A stretch of 18,124 bases of DNA from Thiotrichaceae bacterium (GCA_015494435.1 WGBH01000223.1:1-18124); one strand, 5' to 3'; shown: positions 7,005 to 15,924, counted from the first letter of the stretch. Numbers and translations are program-made. Notes: generated from the sequence alone by a model not told the origin.

Positions 7005-8422
7005 CGTGGCTAGGGCTTGAAGAAATAGCAAAGCTGGCTGGGGGAGTGTTGCAGGGCGAAAATAGAGCCGTAAACTCAATCTCTACTGATTCTAGAACAG
7101 TGCAAAAAGATCAATTATTTATCGCCTTAGTGGGTGAAAATTTTGATGGGCATGATTTTATTGCGTCAATCACAAATAAAGCCGCAGCCGTCTTTGTGCA
7201 TAAAAAAATGGACTGTGATATTCCACAAATTATTGTAGAAGATACTATAAAAGGGCTTGGTTTGTTCGCAGCCGCTTGGCGTAAACAATTTACAAAACCT
7301 CTGATTGGTCTAACAGGTAGCAATGGAAAAACCACAGTGAAAGAAATGATCGCTGCTATTTTAGCGACTAAAGGTAATGTAATGGCGACATTTGGTAATC
7401 TCAATAATGATATTGGGATGCCTCTGACGCTTTTAAGATTACGCGATAAGATCGATTATGCTGTCATCGAAATGGGAGCTAATCATTTTAATGAAATTGA
7501 TTATTTAACCCATATTGCCAAGCCTGATGTGGCACTTTTAAACAATGCAGGTGTAGCACATTTAGAAGGTTTTGGTGATGTAAGAGGTGTTTCGCGCGCT
7601 AAAGCAGAGATTTTTAAGGGGTTGAGTAAAGAAGGTATAGCAATTATCAATAGGGATGATCAATATGCTGATTATTGGTTGTCCTGCAATAAAGATAGAA
7701 AAACCATTACTTTTGGTTTTGATGATCAAGCTAATCTAAAGGGTAAATCAACTTGTGATGGTTTATTAATTCAAGCTGGAGATCAACAACAACTAGTCAA
7801 CTTAGCATTGCTTGGACATCACAATGCAATGAATGCATTAGCAGCAAGTGCAGCCGCAATAGCTGTAGGGGTAGATTTGATTGCTATTAAACAGGGATTG
7901 GAAAGTTTGCAACCAGTAAAAGGACGGCTTGCGCCTGTAACAAGCAGCGAAGGGCTTCAGATTATTGATGATACTTACAATGCTAATCCCAATTCAACTC
8001 GCGCCGCTATCGATGTTTTAGCGGAGCAAAAAAAGAGCAAACGCATCTTAGTACTCGGTGATATGGGAGAATTGGGCAATAACACCGCTCAGTTGCACGC
8101 TGAGATTGGTGTGTATGCAAAAGCAAAAGGAATTGAAGCACTTTATTGTCTTGGTAATAACAGCAAACAAGCCTGTGAAAAATTTGCTGAAAATGGGTTC
8201 GCTTTTGATGCGATTGAGCCGTTATTAATTGCTTTGCAGCAAAAAATAGAGCAGACACGAAAACAGCAACCACAAACAAAGCATAAGCAAAGCGTGACAA
8301 TATTGGTTAAAGGGTCTAGATCAATGAAAATGGAACGTGTGGTAGAGGCATTAAGTCATCTACAAGAAGGAGTAGATGATACTCATAATGGGGAAAATAT
8401 TGTGGAGACTAGACTATGTTAG
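7001..8422 (+). CDS. murF: UDP-MurNAc-tripeptide:D-Ala-D-Ala ligase MurF
   Basis: MurF adds the D-Ala-D-Ala dipeptide made by Ddl to UDP-MurNAc-tripeptide, completing the pentapeptide. GSNGKTT (106-112) is the ATP loop. ATFGNLNNDIGMPLTLL, VIEMGANHFNEI, GHHNAMNALAA and DDTYNANPNS are typical MurF blocks. Length is 473 residues against 452 in E. coli, with a hydrophilic C-terminal extension past the VEAL helix. AGGAG at 6988-6992 lies 8 nt before an ATG that overlaps the murE stop. The last 7 nt overlap the start of mraY. Confidence 0.97.
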   Translation: MTWLGLEEIAKLAGGVLQGENRAVNSISTDSRTVQKDQLFIALVGENFDGHDFIASITNKAAAVFVHKKMDCDIPQIIVEDTIKGLGLFAAAWRKQFTKPLIGLTGSNGKTTVKEMIAAILATKGNVMATFGNLNNDIGMPLTLLRLRDKIDYAVIEMGANHFNEIDYLTHIAKPDVALLNNAGVAHLEGFGDVRGVSRAKAEIFKGLSKEGIAIINRDDQYADYWLSCNKDRKTITFGFDDQANLKGKSTCDGLLIQAGDQQQLVNLALLGHHNAMNALAASAAAIAVGVDLIAIKQGLESLQPVKGRLAPVTSSEGLQIIDDTYNANPNSTRAAIDVLAEQKKSKRILVLGDMGELGNNTAQLHAEIGVYAKAKGIEALYCLGNNSKQACEKFAENGFAFDAIEPLLIALQQKIEQTRKQQPQTKHKQSVTILVKGSRSMKMERVVEALSHLQEGVDDTHNGENIVETRLC

Positions 8423-9498
8423 TAGCACTTGCAGAATGGTTGTCAGAATCTTATAGCTTTTTTAATGTTTTTCAGTATATTACTCTGCGTTCAATTATGG
8501 CTGTGTTAACGGCATTAGGAATTTCCCTGATGTTAGCCCCTTTAATGATACGTCGTTTGACAGAATTAAAGATTGGACAAAGTATTCGTGATGATGGACC
8601 GCAATCTCATTTAGTGAAATCAGGAACTCCTACAATGGGAGGGGCATTAATTTTGCTCGCTATTGCAGTGTCCACTTTACTCTGGGGTGATTTAAGCAAT
8701 CATTATATATGGATTGTTTTATTTGTAACCCTAGGTTCAGGTTTAGTGGGTGGGATTGATGATTATATTAAATTGAAATATGGCAATAGCAAAGGACTAT
8801 CAGCCAAAATAAAATATCTGAGCTTATCACTGATTGCCTTTATTGCAGCAACGATATTGTTTATTACCGCCAATAGCAATATAGAAACAACACTTTACTT
8901 CCCCGTCTTTAAAGATTGGTTTTGGGATATGGGATGGTTATTTATTCCGTGGACTTACTTAGTCATTGTTGGTAGTAGCAATGCGGTCAATTTGACGGAT
9001 GGGCTTGATGGTCTAGCGATTATGCCGACCATTATGGTGGCGGCAGCTTTGGGTATTTTTGCCTATTTAACAGGTAATATAGTCTTTGCGAGTTATTTAG
9101 GGATTCCCTATGTACATAATGCAGGTGAAATTACTATTTTTTGTGGCACTATTTTTGGTGCAGGATTAGGTTTTTTATGGTTTAACAGTTATCCCGCGCA
9201 GGTTTTTATGGGTGATGTTGGCGCATTGGCATTAGGAGCAGCATTAGGTGTCATAGCGGTTGTAGTGCGCCAAGAAATTGTATTAGCGGTTATGGGCGGT
9301 GTTTTTGTCATGGAAGCCATATCAGTTATTTTACAGGTAGCTTCTTTCAAAGTGACAGGACGACGTATTTTTAGAATGGCCCCTATACATCACCATTTTG
9401 AGTTAAAAGGTTGGGCAGAGCCAAAAGTGATTGTTCGTTTTTGGATAATTACCATTGTGTTAGTCTTGATTGGCTTGGCAACTTTGAAAGTACGTTAA
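8416..9498 (+). CDS. mraY: phospho-MurNAc-pentapeptide translocase MraY
   Basis: MraY transfers phospho-MurNAc-pentapeptide to undecaprenyl phosphate, giving lipid I at the inner membrane. It is a 360-residue polytopic protein, the same length as E. coli MraY, with about ten hydrophobic segments. Catalytic and substrate motifs are intact: Asp115-Asp116 in GIDDYIK, NLTDGLDG at 192-199 with Asp195 and Asp198, and the His triad 325-327 in APIHHHFELKGW. GGAG (8404-8407) lies 8 nt before the ATG, inside the end of murF. A 35-nt gap separates it from murD. Confidence 0.98.
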   Translation: MLVALAEWLSESYSFFNVFQYITLRSIMAVLTALGISLMLAPLMIRRLTELKIGQSIRDDGPQSHLVKSGTPTMGGALILLAIAVSTLLWGDLSNHYIWIVLFVTLGSGLVGGIDDYIKLKYGNSKGLSAKIKYLSLSLIAFIAATILFITANSNIETTLYFPVFKDWFWDMGWLFIPWTYLVIVGSSNAVNLTDGLDGLAIMPTIMVAAALGIFAYLTGNIVFASYLGIPYVHNAGEITIFCGTIFGAGLGFLWFNSYPAQVFMGDVGALALGAALGVIAVVVRQEIVLAVMGGVFVMEAISVILQVASFKVTGRRIFRMAPIHHHFELKGWAEPKVIVRFWIITIVLVLIGLATLKVR

Positions 9499-9533
9499 AT
9501 TTTATCATATTAACATTGTAATATAGATTATAA

Positions 9534-10910
9534 ATGAACGAGGTAACTGAAAAACAAATAACATGGGATACTTTAGTTGTTGGTTTAGGAACAACAGGAT
9601 TATCTGTAGTGCGTTATTTGGAGGATCAACAACGAGATTTTGCAGTGACGGATAGTCGAACCTCTCCACCAAAAAAAGAGGTATTCACTCAAAATTACCC
9701 TCATAGACCCTATTATTTTGGTTGTTTTAATGAACGTGTATTTTTACAAGCAAAGCAGTTGATTGTAAATCCTGGTATTGCTGTTGCCACTAAAGAAATT
9801 CAGCTAGCAAAAGAAAAGGGGGCTGAAATAATTGGTGATATAGAACTATTTGTACGTGAAGCAAAAGCACCTGTGATCGCAATAACAGGTTCTAATGGTA
9901 AAACAACCGTCACTACACTGTTGCAGTTAATGGCAAAGAAATCACAGATTGCGGCACAAACAGGTGGCAATATTGGGACACCTGCATTGGATTTATTGAT
10001 TGCGGAGAATGCAAAAAAAACAGAGTTGTATATTTTAGAGCTATCTAGTTTTCAATTAGAAACAACCCCTTCGCTAAAGGCAAAAGTCGCGGTTGTTCTA
10101 AATATTAGTGAAGACCATTTAGATCGCTACGAGGATATGGAGCATTACACAGCAACGAAAGGGTTGATTTATACTAACTGCGAATATTGCATCGTGAATC
10201 GTGATGACCCTGTTGCCCTGACATTAGCAAAGGGAAAAAAAAGTCTATCTTTTGGTTTAGATGAACCAAATCAAGGTCATTATGGTTTACGTCAAAAAGA
10301 GAATAAAACATGGTTAGCCAAAGGTGATCAGTATTTATTACCCATTGATAGGATGAAATTGATAGGAAAGCACAATCAGGCGAATGCATTAGCAGCCTTA
10401 GCAATGGGTGAGATTGCAGGTTTAAAGCAATCTGCTATGCTGGAGGTATTGACAGAATATTCAGGCATGGAGCACCGTACCCAATGGATTGCTAAAATAG
10501 CTGAGGTAGATTGGTATAATGATTCAAAAGGAACCAATGTGGGGGCAACCTTGGCGGCACTTGAGGGGCTAGATGGATTCATTGTATTAATTTTAGGAGG
10601 TCAAGGAAAAGATGCAGATTTTTCACCCTTAAAGGAGGCTATAAAGAATAATGCGCGAGCTGTGGTATTAATAGGTCAAGATGCTGATTTAATTTCAGCC
10701 GTCTTAGAGGGTATTGTACCTGAGGTGAATGCAACGAACATGGCAGATGCGGTAGAGCTAGCAGCAACATTGGCAAAAAAAGGCGATAAAGTTTTATTAT
10801 CCCCTGCCTGTGCAAGCTTTGATATGTTTGCGAACTATCAAGTACGTGGTAATGAGTTTATTGATTGTGTCAATCGCTATAAACAGCAACAGGAGGGGTT
10901 ATGTCGATAA
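9534..10910 (+). CDS. murD: UDP-MurNAc-L-alanine:D-glutamate ligase MurD
   Basis: MurD adds D-glutamate as the second stem residue. The N-terminal Rossmann-like start VVGLGTTGLSVVRYL fits the family. GSNGKTT (119-125) is the ATP loop. ELSSFQLETT, LNISEDHLDRY, GMEHRTQWI, YNDSKGTN and LLSPACASFDMFANYQVRG are further MurD blocks. Length is 458 residues against 438 in E. coli. The ATG at 9534 is the only reasonable start for the domain, yet the 35-nt gap before it (AT-rich, ending in GATTATAA) has no recognisable Shine-Dalgarno sequence, unlike most neighbours. The stop overlaps the start of ftsW. Confidence 0.97.
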   Translation: MNEVTEKQITWDTLVVGLGTTGLSVVRYLEDQQRDFAVTDSRTSPPKKEVFTQNYPHRPYYFGCFNERVFLQAKQLIVNPGIAVATKEIQLAKEKGAEIIGDIELFVREAKAPVIAITGSNGKTTVTTLLQLMAKKSQIAAQTGGNIGTPALDLLIAENAKKTELYILELSSFQLETTPSLKAKVAVVLNISEDHLDRYEDMEHYTATKGLIYTNCEYCIVNRDDPVALTLAKGKKSLSFGLDEPNQGHYGLRQKENKTWLAKGDQYLLPIDRMKLIGKHNQANALAALAMGEIAGLKQSAMLEVLTEYSGMEHRTQWIAKIAEVDWYNDSKGTNVGATLAALEGLDGFIVLILGGQGKDADFSPLKEAIKNNARAVVLIGQDADLISAVLEGIVPEVNATNMADAVELAATLAKKGDKVLLSPACASFDMFANYQVRGNEFIDCVNRYKQQQEGLCR

Positions 10911-12199
10911 TGCAACAGCTATCAAAATGCAATCCCTTGATAAACTTTCAGCCGAGTTGGGAGCGTTATGTTGATCGTGAACTTTTAGTGGCATTATTTG
11001 TACTTATTGGATTGGGCTTTGTGGTGATGGTATCAGCCTCTGTTGCTGTGGCTGAAAAAAACTATGGTAATGCCTATTATTTTTTAAATAGGCAATCTAT
11101 TTTTTTACTATTCGGTAGTATGGCTGGATTTGCTATTTATCAGGTAAAAATTTTATTTTGGCAAAATTTAGGGGCTAGATTATTACCAATTATTGTTTTT
11201 TTACTTATTTTAGTATTAATTCCAGGCATTGGTAGAGAAGTCAATGGCAGTTATCGATGGTTTAGTGTTGCTGGTTTCAGTTTTCAAATTTCAGAATTTG
11301 CTAAATTAGGTGTCATTGTCTATATGTCAGGTTATTTACTACGACATGGAAAAAATCTAGCACAATCAGCTTCTTTAGTACCATTGATCGTGCCACTGAT
11401 GGTTTTAGCTTTAATCGATGTTTTGTTGATGCTAGAGCCTGATTTTGGTAGTACTGTTGTAGTGACGGCAACCGTTATTGCTATGTTATTTTTAGGCGGG
11501 GTGAAATCCTCACGGATAATAGTGTTAGTAAGTAGCATGGTCATGCTTGCGATACCGTTGGCAATGATGGGGTATCGTGGTGCAAGAATTGTTGCTTATC
11601 TTGACCCTTGGGCAAATGCTTCGGGGAAGGCTTATCAAACAGTGCACGCACTGATGGCAGTTGGTGATGGAGGTTGGTTTGGCGCAGGTTTAGGTGGAGG
11701 AGTGCAAAAACTATTTTATTTGCCTGAAGCACATAACGATTTTGTTTTTGCAGTTTTAGCAGAAGAGTTTGGTTTTATAGGTATTATTTTTACATTATTT
11801 CTGTTTGCTTGGGTGGTACAACGCGCTTTTGTGATTGGATTTAATGCCGATAAGGTTAAGTTGCACTTTGCAGCCTATATTGCTTATGGGATTGGTTTTT
11901 GGATTGGGTTTCAATCCTTGTTTCATATAGGGGTGAATTTAGCCTTATTACCGCCAAAGGGATTGACTTTGCCACTAATTAGTTACGGAGGTAGTAGTAT
12001 TCTTGTCACCTTGATTGCAATGGCATTTTTAATGCGTGTGCATCGTGATACACAAATAGCATTATTTGGCTTATCACCAAGAGAATTTGTTAAGCAGAAA
12101 AAGCGTAAAGTCTCAATAAAAAAGAAAGTGAATAAACGTACTCCTGTAAAAAGGACAGTAAAAAAACGCCGTAGTGCGGTAACACGAAAGAAGCAATAA
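10901..12199 (+). CDS. ftsW: septal peptidoglycan glycosyltransferase FtsW
   Basis: FtsW is the SEDS-family polymerase that joins lipid II into glycan at the septum with FtsI. It has about ten membrane segments. Family blocks include GIGREVNGSYRWF, ISEFAKLG, LEPDFGSTVV, PEAHNDFVFAVLAEEFG with the expected catalytic Asp280, and LPLISYGGSS. The length is 432 residues against 414 in E. coli. The last roughly 35 residues are unusual: about half are Lys or Arg and none is acidic. AGGAGGGG (10891-10898) precedes the ATG at 10901. A second ATG at 10910 overlaps the murD stop as TAATG and would also serve; it removes only three residues. The TAA stop doubles as the left flank of the insertion-like element that follows. 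Confidence 0.97.
   Translation: MSIMQQLSKCNPLINFQPSWERYVDRELLVALFVLIGLGFVVMVSASVAVAEKNYGNAYYFLNRQSIFLLFGSMAGFAIYQVKILFWQNLGARLLPIIVFLLILVLIPGIGREVNGSYRWFSVAGFSFQISEFAKLGVIVYMSGYLLRHGKNLAQSASLVPLIVPLMVLALIDVLLMLEPDFGSTVVVTATVIAMLFLGGVKSSRIIVLVSSMVMLAIPLAMMGYRGARIVAYLDPWANASGKAYQTVHALMAVGDGGWFGAGLGGGVQKLFYLPEAHNDFVFAVLAEEFGFIGIIFTLFLFAWVVQRAFVIGFNADKVKLHFAAYIAYGIGFWIGFQSLFHIGVNLALLPPKGLTLPLISYGGSSILVTLIAMAFLMRVHRDTQIALFGLSPREFVKQKKRKVSIKKKVNKRTPVKRTVKKRRSAVTRKKQ
12094..12196 (+). other. polybasic C-terminal tail of FtsW
   Basis: After the last membrane helix and the FGLSPREF segment, the remaining residues contain 19 Lys/Arg in about 35 and no Asp or Glu, in clusters such as KQKKRK, IKKKVNKR and VKKRRS. 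The tail should be cytoplasmic. The codons are A-rich, and simple-sequence drift is possible. Confidence 0.7.
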
Positions 12200-12360
12200 G
12201 GAAGTTCCAAGCAATGAGTTTACTCATCTTACTTGTCCTTTTATCCCTGTTTGAATCATCTCAATCGTTGTATAGAACAACAACTGTGCGCTTCTTGAGA
12301 TATTCTACTTAGAAACAAAAAAATAGCACAATATGGGTAGATTCATTACTTGAAACTTCC
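12200..12360. mobile_element. 161-bp MITE-like fold-back element
   Basis: The ends are inverted repeats. GGAAGTT (12200-12206) is exactly complementary to AACTTCC (12354-12360), and 25 of the outer 31 positions of the two arms match, with five of the six differences being transitions. Farther in, ATCTCAA (12258-12264) pairs with TTGAGAT (12295-12301), and GTTGT (12267-12271) pairs with ACAAC (12277-12281) in the core. The arms to the ATCTCAA pair are nearly equal in length (65 and 66 nt). TAA flanks both sides (12197-12199 and 12361-12363), consistent with a 3-bp target duplication. There is no transposase, so it would be non-autonomous. The family is unknown; some IS5-type groups make short TA-containing duplications. 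It could alternatively be a structured regulatory RNA. Confidence 0.6.
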
Positions 12361-12410
12361 TAAATTAACCTTTTTTAAAGAATGTAATAAATTATTGGAA
12401 AAGAGAAAAT

Positions 12411-13562
12411 ATGTTAAATAAGCGACCTATATTAGTGACAGCAGGAGGAACTGGAGGGCATGTCTATCCTGGTTTAGCTGTGGCGCGTGCGCTTATTGAG
12501 CAAAATATTCCTGTTATTTGGATGGGAACGCATAAAGGGCTAGAAGCACGAGTAATTCCTGCGGCAGGGATTGAAATGGCATGGTTGGATGTTAATGGTC
12601 TTCGTGGTAAAGGATTGACAGCCTTATTGGTTGCACCAATAAATCTAGTCAGAGCATTATTTCAATCAATAAAAATTATGCGTCAGCATCGTCCTGTTGC
12701 AGTATTAGGAATGGGAGGTTTTGTTGCAGGTCCAGGTGGTTTAGTGGCTTCTCTAATGGGGATACCCGTTATTATTCATGAACAAAATGCAATTGCAGGT
12801 TTAACCAATAAATTATTGAGTCGTTTTAGTAAAAAAATATTAGAAGGCTTTCCGCAAACCTTTGGCAATGATTCAGGATCAACCAAACAAAGCAAAATCA
12901 TTGCAGTGGGTAATCCAGTAAGAAAAGATATTAGTGAGATAGTCTCCCCTGAAAAGCGGCTAATAACGCGAAAAGGTGCAAGCCGATTATTAATTATTGG
13001 TGGGAGTCTTGGAGCACAGGCGCTTAATGAAACAGTGCCACAAGCTTTAGCAATATTGGATAAAAAAAGTCGCCCTATTGTGCGTCATCAAGCAGGAAAA
13101 GACAAAGATGAAACAACACGTGCAGATTATAAAGCAGTTGGTGTTGATGCCACCGTTACCCCCTTTATTGAGGATATGGCCGAAGCGTATGAATGGGCTG
13201 ATTTAATTATCTGTCGTGCAGGCGCATTAACCATTGCTGAGGTGGCTGCGGCAGGTTTGGCTTCTATTTTAGTGCCTTACCCTTATGCAGTGGACGACCA
13301 TCAAAGTGCAAATGCTGCTTATTTGGCAGATAACGATGCTGCTATTTTAATGCCACAAACAAAATTTACTAAAAAATCAGCAAGCGAAATATTACAGTCT
13401 TTACTAAGCGATAGAGAAAGATTATTAGATATGAGTATAAAAGCGAGAGCATTAGCAAAACCAACCGCTACCGCCGAAGTTGCCGCTATTTGTGCACAAT
13501 TGGCAACTTATGCGTTTGATAAAAATTTTACTACAGAAAAAAGTGGGGAGAAAAAGGCATGA
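12411..13562 (+). CDS. murG: lipid II synthase MurG (GlcNAc transferase)
   Basis: MurG transfers GlcNAc from UDP-GlcNAc to lipid I on the cytoplasmic face of the inner membrane, making lipid II. GGTGGH (12-17) is the N-terminal glycine loop, MGMGG-type GMGGFVAGPGG follows, then HEQNAIAG, GGSLGAQALNE and the donor-site RAGALTIAEVAAAG and PYPYAVDDHQSANA blocks. Length is 383 residues against 355 in E. coli; the extra residues lie in a hydrophilic linker near 150-160 and a short C-terminal tail. The ribosome site is weak (GGAAAAGAGA upstream). Unlike its neighbours it is separated from the preceding gene, by 211 bp that include the fold-back element. Its stop overlaps murC by ATGA. Confidence 0.97.
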   Translation: MLNKRPILVTAGGTGGHVYPGLAVARALIEQNIPVIWMGTHKGLEARVIPAAGIEMAWLDVNGLRGKGLTALLVAPINLVRALFQSIKIMRQHRPVAVLGMGGFVAGPGGLVASLMGIPVIIHEQNAIAGLTNKLLSRFSKKILEGFPQTFGNDSGSTKQSKIIAVGNPVRKDISEIVSPEKRLITRKGASRLLIIGGSLGAQALNETVPQALAILDKKSRPIVRHQAGKDKDETTRADYKAVGVDATVTPFIEDMAEAYEWADLIICRAGALTIAEVAAAGLASILVPYPYAVDDHQSANAAYLADNDAAILMPQTKFTKKSASEILQSLLSDRERLLDMSIKARALAKPTATAEVAAICAQLATYAFDKNFTTEKSGEKKA

Positions 13563-14983
13563 GGGCAAAAACAGATCTCGCCCGACAACGCATTAAACAT
13601 GTTCATTTTGTCGGTATTGGTGGTGCGGGTATGGGAGGAATTGCTGAAGTTATTGCTAATATTGGTTTTTCTGTTAGCGGCTCAGACATTGCTGAAAATT
13701 CAATGACCCATCGTCTATCAAGTATTGGTATTAGCGTTTACAAAGGGCATCATGAAAAAAATATTCAAGGTGCGAATGTGGTGGTTGTGTCCTCTGCAAT
13801 TGATGAAGCAAATCCTGAGATTATAGCGGCACGGGAAAGCAATATTCCCGTTGTACCCCGTGCAGAAATGTTAGCTGAAATCATGCGTTTTAGTAATGGC
13901 ATTGCCGTTGCAGGGACTCATGGTAAAACAACCACAACCAGTTTAGTGACCAGTCTACTAGCCGAAGCAGGTTTAGATCCTACTTTTGTGATAGGGGGTA
14001 AACTTAACAGCAGTGCGTGTAATTCAAGATTAGGCACGGGGGAGTATCTCGTTGCAGAAGCCGATGAAAGTGATGCTTCCTTTTTATTGCTCAAACCGAT
14101 GATTTCTATCGTGACTAATATTGATGCGGATCATTTATCAACCTATGACGGTGATTTTGAAAAGCTAAAAACCACCTTTGTTGAGTTTTTACATCATCTA
14201 CCCTTTTATGGTTTAGCTATTTTATGCGTCGATGATGAACATATTTGTGATATTTTACCAAAAGTAACACGCACTATTGTCAGTTATGGGATTCATTATC
14301 CTGCTGATATTAGAGCAATGGATCTTCATTATGATGCAACGCAAAGTTATTTTACTGTATTACGCGAAGGTAAAAATAGTTTAGATATTACCTTAAATAT
14401 GCCAGGTGAGCATAATGTACAAAACGCATTAGCTGCCATTGCAGTGGCAACAGAAATAGGTCTGACTGATGAAGCAATCATCAATGGTTTAAAAAAATTC
14501 CAAGGTGTGGGGCGACGTTTTGAATTTCATGGGGATATACAAACGTCACAAGGCTTGGTGACTCTAGTGGATGATTATGGGCATCATCCAACCGAAATGA
14601 AAGCAACTATGCAAGCAGTGCGAACGGCATGGCCAGATCGTCGTATGGTGGTTTTATTTCAACCGCATCGTTTTACTCGAACACGAGATTTATTTGAAGA
14701 TTTCTCAATAGTTTTATCAGAACCTGATGTATTGTTGTTAATGGATGTGTATGCCGCATCCGAACAACCTATAGCAGGAGCCGATGGGCGATCATTAGCA
14801 CGCTCCATTCATAATCGAGGACAAGTGAGTCCTGTTTTTATTAAAAACGAAGAAGATATTGAGACGATGTTATTAGGTCAGTTAGAAGACGGTGACATTT
14901 TGTTGACTTTAGGGGCAGGGAATATCGGTGCTATTTCTGCCAGTCTTCCTAATCGATTATCAGCACAACGGGGATTGCTATGA
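13559..14983 (+). CDS. murC: UDP-MurNAc:L-alanine ligase MurC
   Basis: MurC adds L-alanine to UDP-MurNAc, the first step of stem-peptide assembly. The start HVHFVGIGGAGMGGIAEV is the UDP-binding glycine loop. GTHGKTTT (119-126) is the ATP loop. VAEADESDASFLLLKP, NIDADHLSTYDGDF, GEHNVQNALAAIAVA and DDYGHHPTEMKAT are typical MurC blocks, and FQPHRFTRTRDL lies in the C-terminal domain. Length is 474 residues against 491 in E. coli. It is coupled to murG and ddl by ATGA overlaps. No murB lies between murC and ddl, as in E. coli but unlike several other gammaproteobacteria. Confidence 0.98.
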   Translation: MRAKTDLARQRIKHVHFVGIGGAGMGGIAEVIANIGFSVSGSDIAENSMTHRLSSIGISVYKGHHEKNIQGANVVVVSSAIDEANPEIIAARESNIPVVPRAEMLAEIMRFSNGIAVAGTHGKTTTTSLVTSLLAEAGLDPTFVIGGKLNSSACNSRLGTGEYLVAEADESDASFLLLKPMISIVTNIDADHLSTYDGDFEKLKTTFVEFLHHLPFYGLAILCVDDEHICDILPKVTRTIVSYGIHYPADIRAMDLHYDATQSYFTVLREGKNSLDITLNMPGEHNVQNALAAIAVATEIGLTDEAIINGLKKFQGVGRRFEFHGDIQTSQGLVTLVDDYGHHPTEMKATMQAVRTAWPDRRMVVLFQPHRFTRTRDLFEDFSIVLSEPDVLLLMDVYAASEQPIAGADGRSLARSIHNRGQVSPVFIKNEEDIETMLLGQLEDGDILLTLGAGNIGAISASLPNRLSAQRGLL

Positions 14984-15891
14984 TAGAGAAACATTTTGGA
15001 AAAGTGGCGGTCTTAATGGGGGGCTGGGCTGCTGAAAGAGAGGTCTCTCTTAATAGTGGAGCAGCCGTCCTTGAAGCATTACAGGCACAGGATATTGACG
15101 CACATGGCGTTGATGCTGACCGAAATGTGCTCACAATGCTAAAAAAAGAGAAATTTGATCGAGTTTTCAATATCATGCATGGTCGTGGTGGTGAAGATGG
15201 AAATATTCAAGGCGCATTGGATATTTTGCAAATTCCTTATACAGGCTGTGGTGTTATGGCATCCGCTCTTAGCATGAATAAGTTAATGACCAAGCGAATT
15301 TGGTTAGGTGCTAACTTGCCAACCCCTGCTTATGAGGTATTAACAGCGGATAGCGATTTTATCGCAATTGTTAATAAACTAGGTTTGCCGATTATGGTGA
15401 AACCTGGCAATGAAGGTTCTAGTATTGGCATGACAAAGGTGAAACACCCAGAGCAATTGCAAAAAGCCTATGAACATGCAGCTCAATACGATTCATTGGT
15501 ACTTGCCGAACAATGGGTGAGTGGTGATGAGTACACGATTACTTTATTAGGTGAAGATATATTGCCTGTGATTCGATTAGAAGTGCAAAGTGATTTTTAT
15601 GACTATGAAGCAAAGTATAAATCAGATCAGACAAAATATTATTGCCCCTGTGGTTTGAAAGATGAAGAGGAAAAAGAGTTACAAGCATTAGCAAAACTTG
15701 CTTTTCAAGCAGTGGCAATAAATGGCTGGGGGCGCGTAGATGTCATACGTGATCAAAAAGGCAAGTTTTGTTTAATTGAAGTTAATACAGTCCCAGGAAT
15801 GACCGATCATTCTTTAGTACCAATGGCTGCTGAGGCAGCTGGGATTAGTTTTGAGCAGTTAGTTTTGCGTATTTTAGAAACTTCTATTTGA
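14980..15891 (+). CDS. ddl: D-alanine--D-alanine ligase (DdlB type)
   Basis: Ddl makes the D-Ala-D-Ala dipeptide used by MurF. This is a 303-residue ATP-grasp enzyme, close to the 306 of E. coli DdlB. GGWAAEREVSLNSG contains the substrate-binding Glu. Further blocks are MHGRGGEDGNIQG, MVKPGNEGSSIGM with the ATP-grasp loop, and IEVNTVPGMTDHSLVPMAA with metal-binding residues and the C-terminal substrate site. The start overlaps the murC stop by ATGA with GGGGA a short distance upstream. A 33-nt gap precedes ftsQ. Confidence 0.97.
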   Translation: MIEKHFGKVAVLMGGWAAEREVSLNSGAAVLEALQAQDIDAHGVDADRNVLTMLKKEKFDRVFNIMHGRGGEDGNIQGALDILQIPYTGCGVMASALSMNKLMTKRIWLGANLPTPAYEVLTADSDFIAIVNKLGLPIMVKPGNEGSSIGMTKVKHPEQLQKAYEHAAQYDSLVLAEQWVSGDEYTITLLGEDILPVIRLEVQSDFYDYEAKYKSDQTKYYCPCGLKDEEEKELQALAKLAFQAVAINGWGRVDVIRDQKGKFCLIEVNTVPGMTDHSLVPMAAEAAGISFEQLVLRILETSI

Positions 15892-15924
15892 TTTTTAAAA
15901 TTTGTCAAGAAATAAGGATAGCTG

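Noticed and set aside
14983..14983. Absence of murB between murC and ddl
   Set aside because: murB is also outside the cluster in E. coli and other gammaproteobacteria, so this is ordinary gene order, not a deletion.
3332..15891. Frequent 4-nt gene overlaps
   Set aside because: GTGA and ATGA overlaps are usual in dcw clusters and simply indicate translational coupling.
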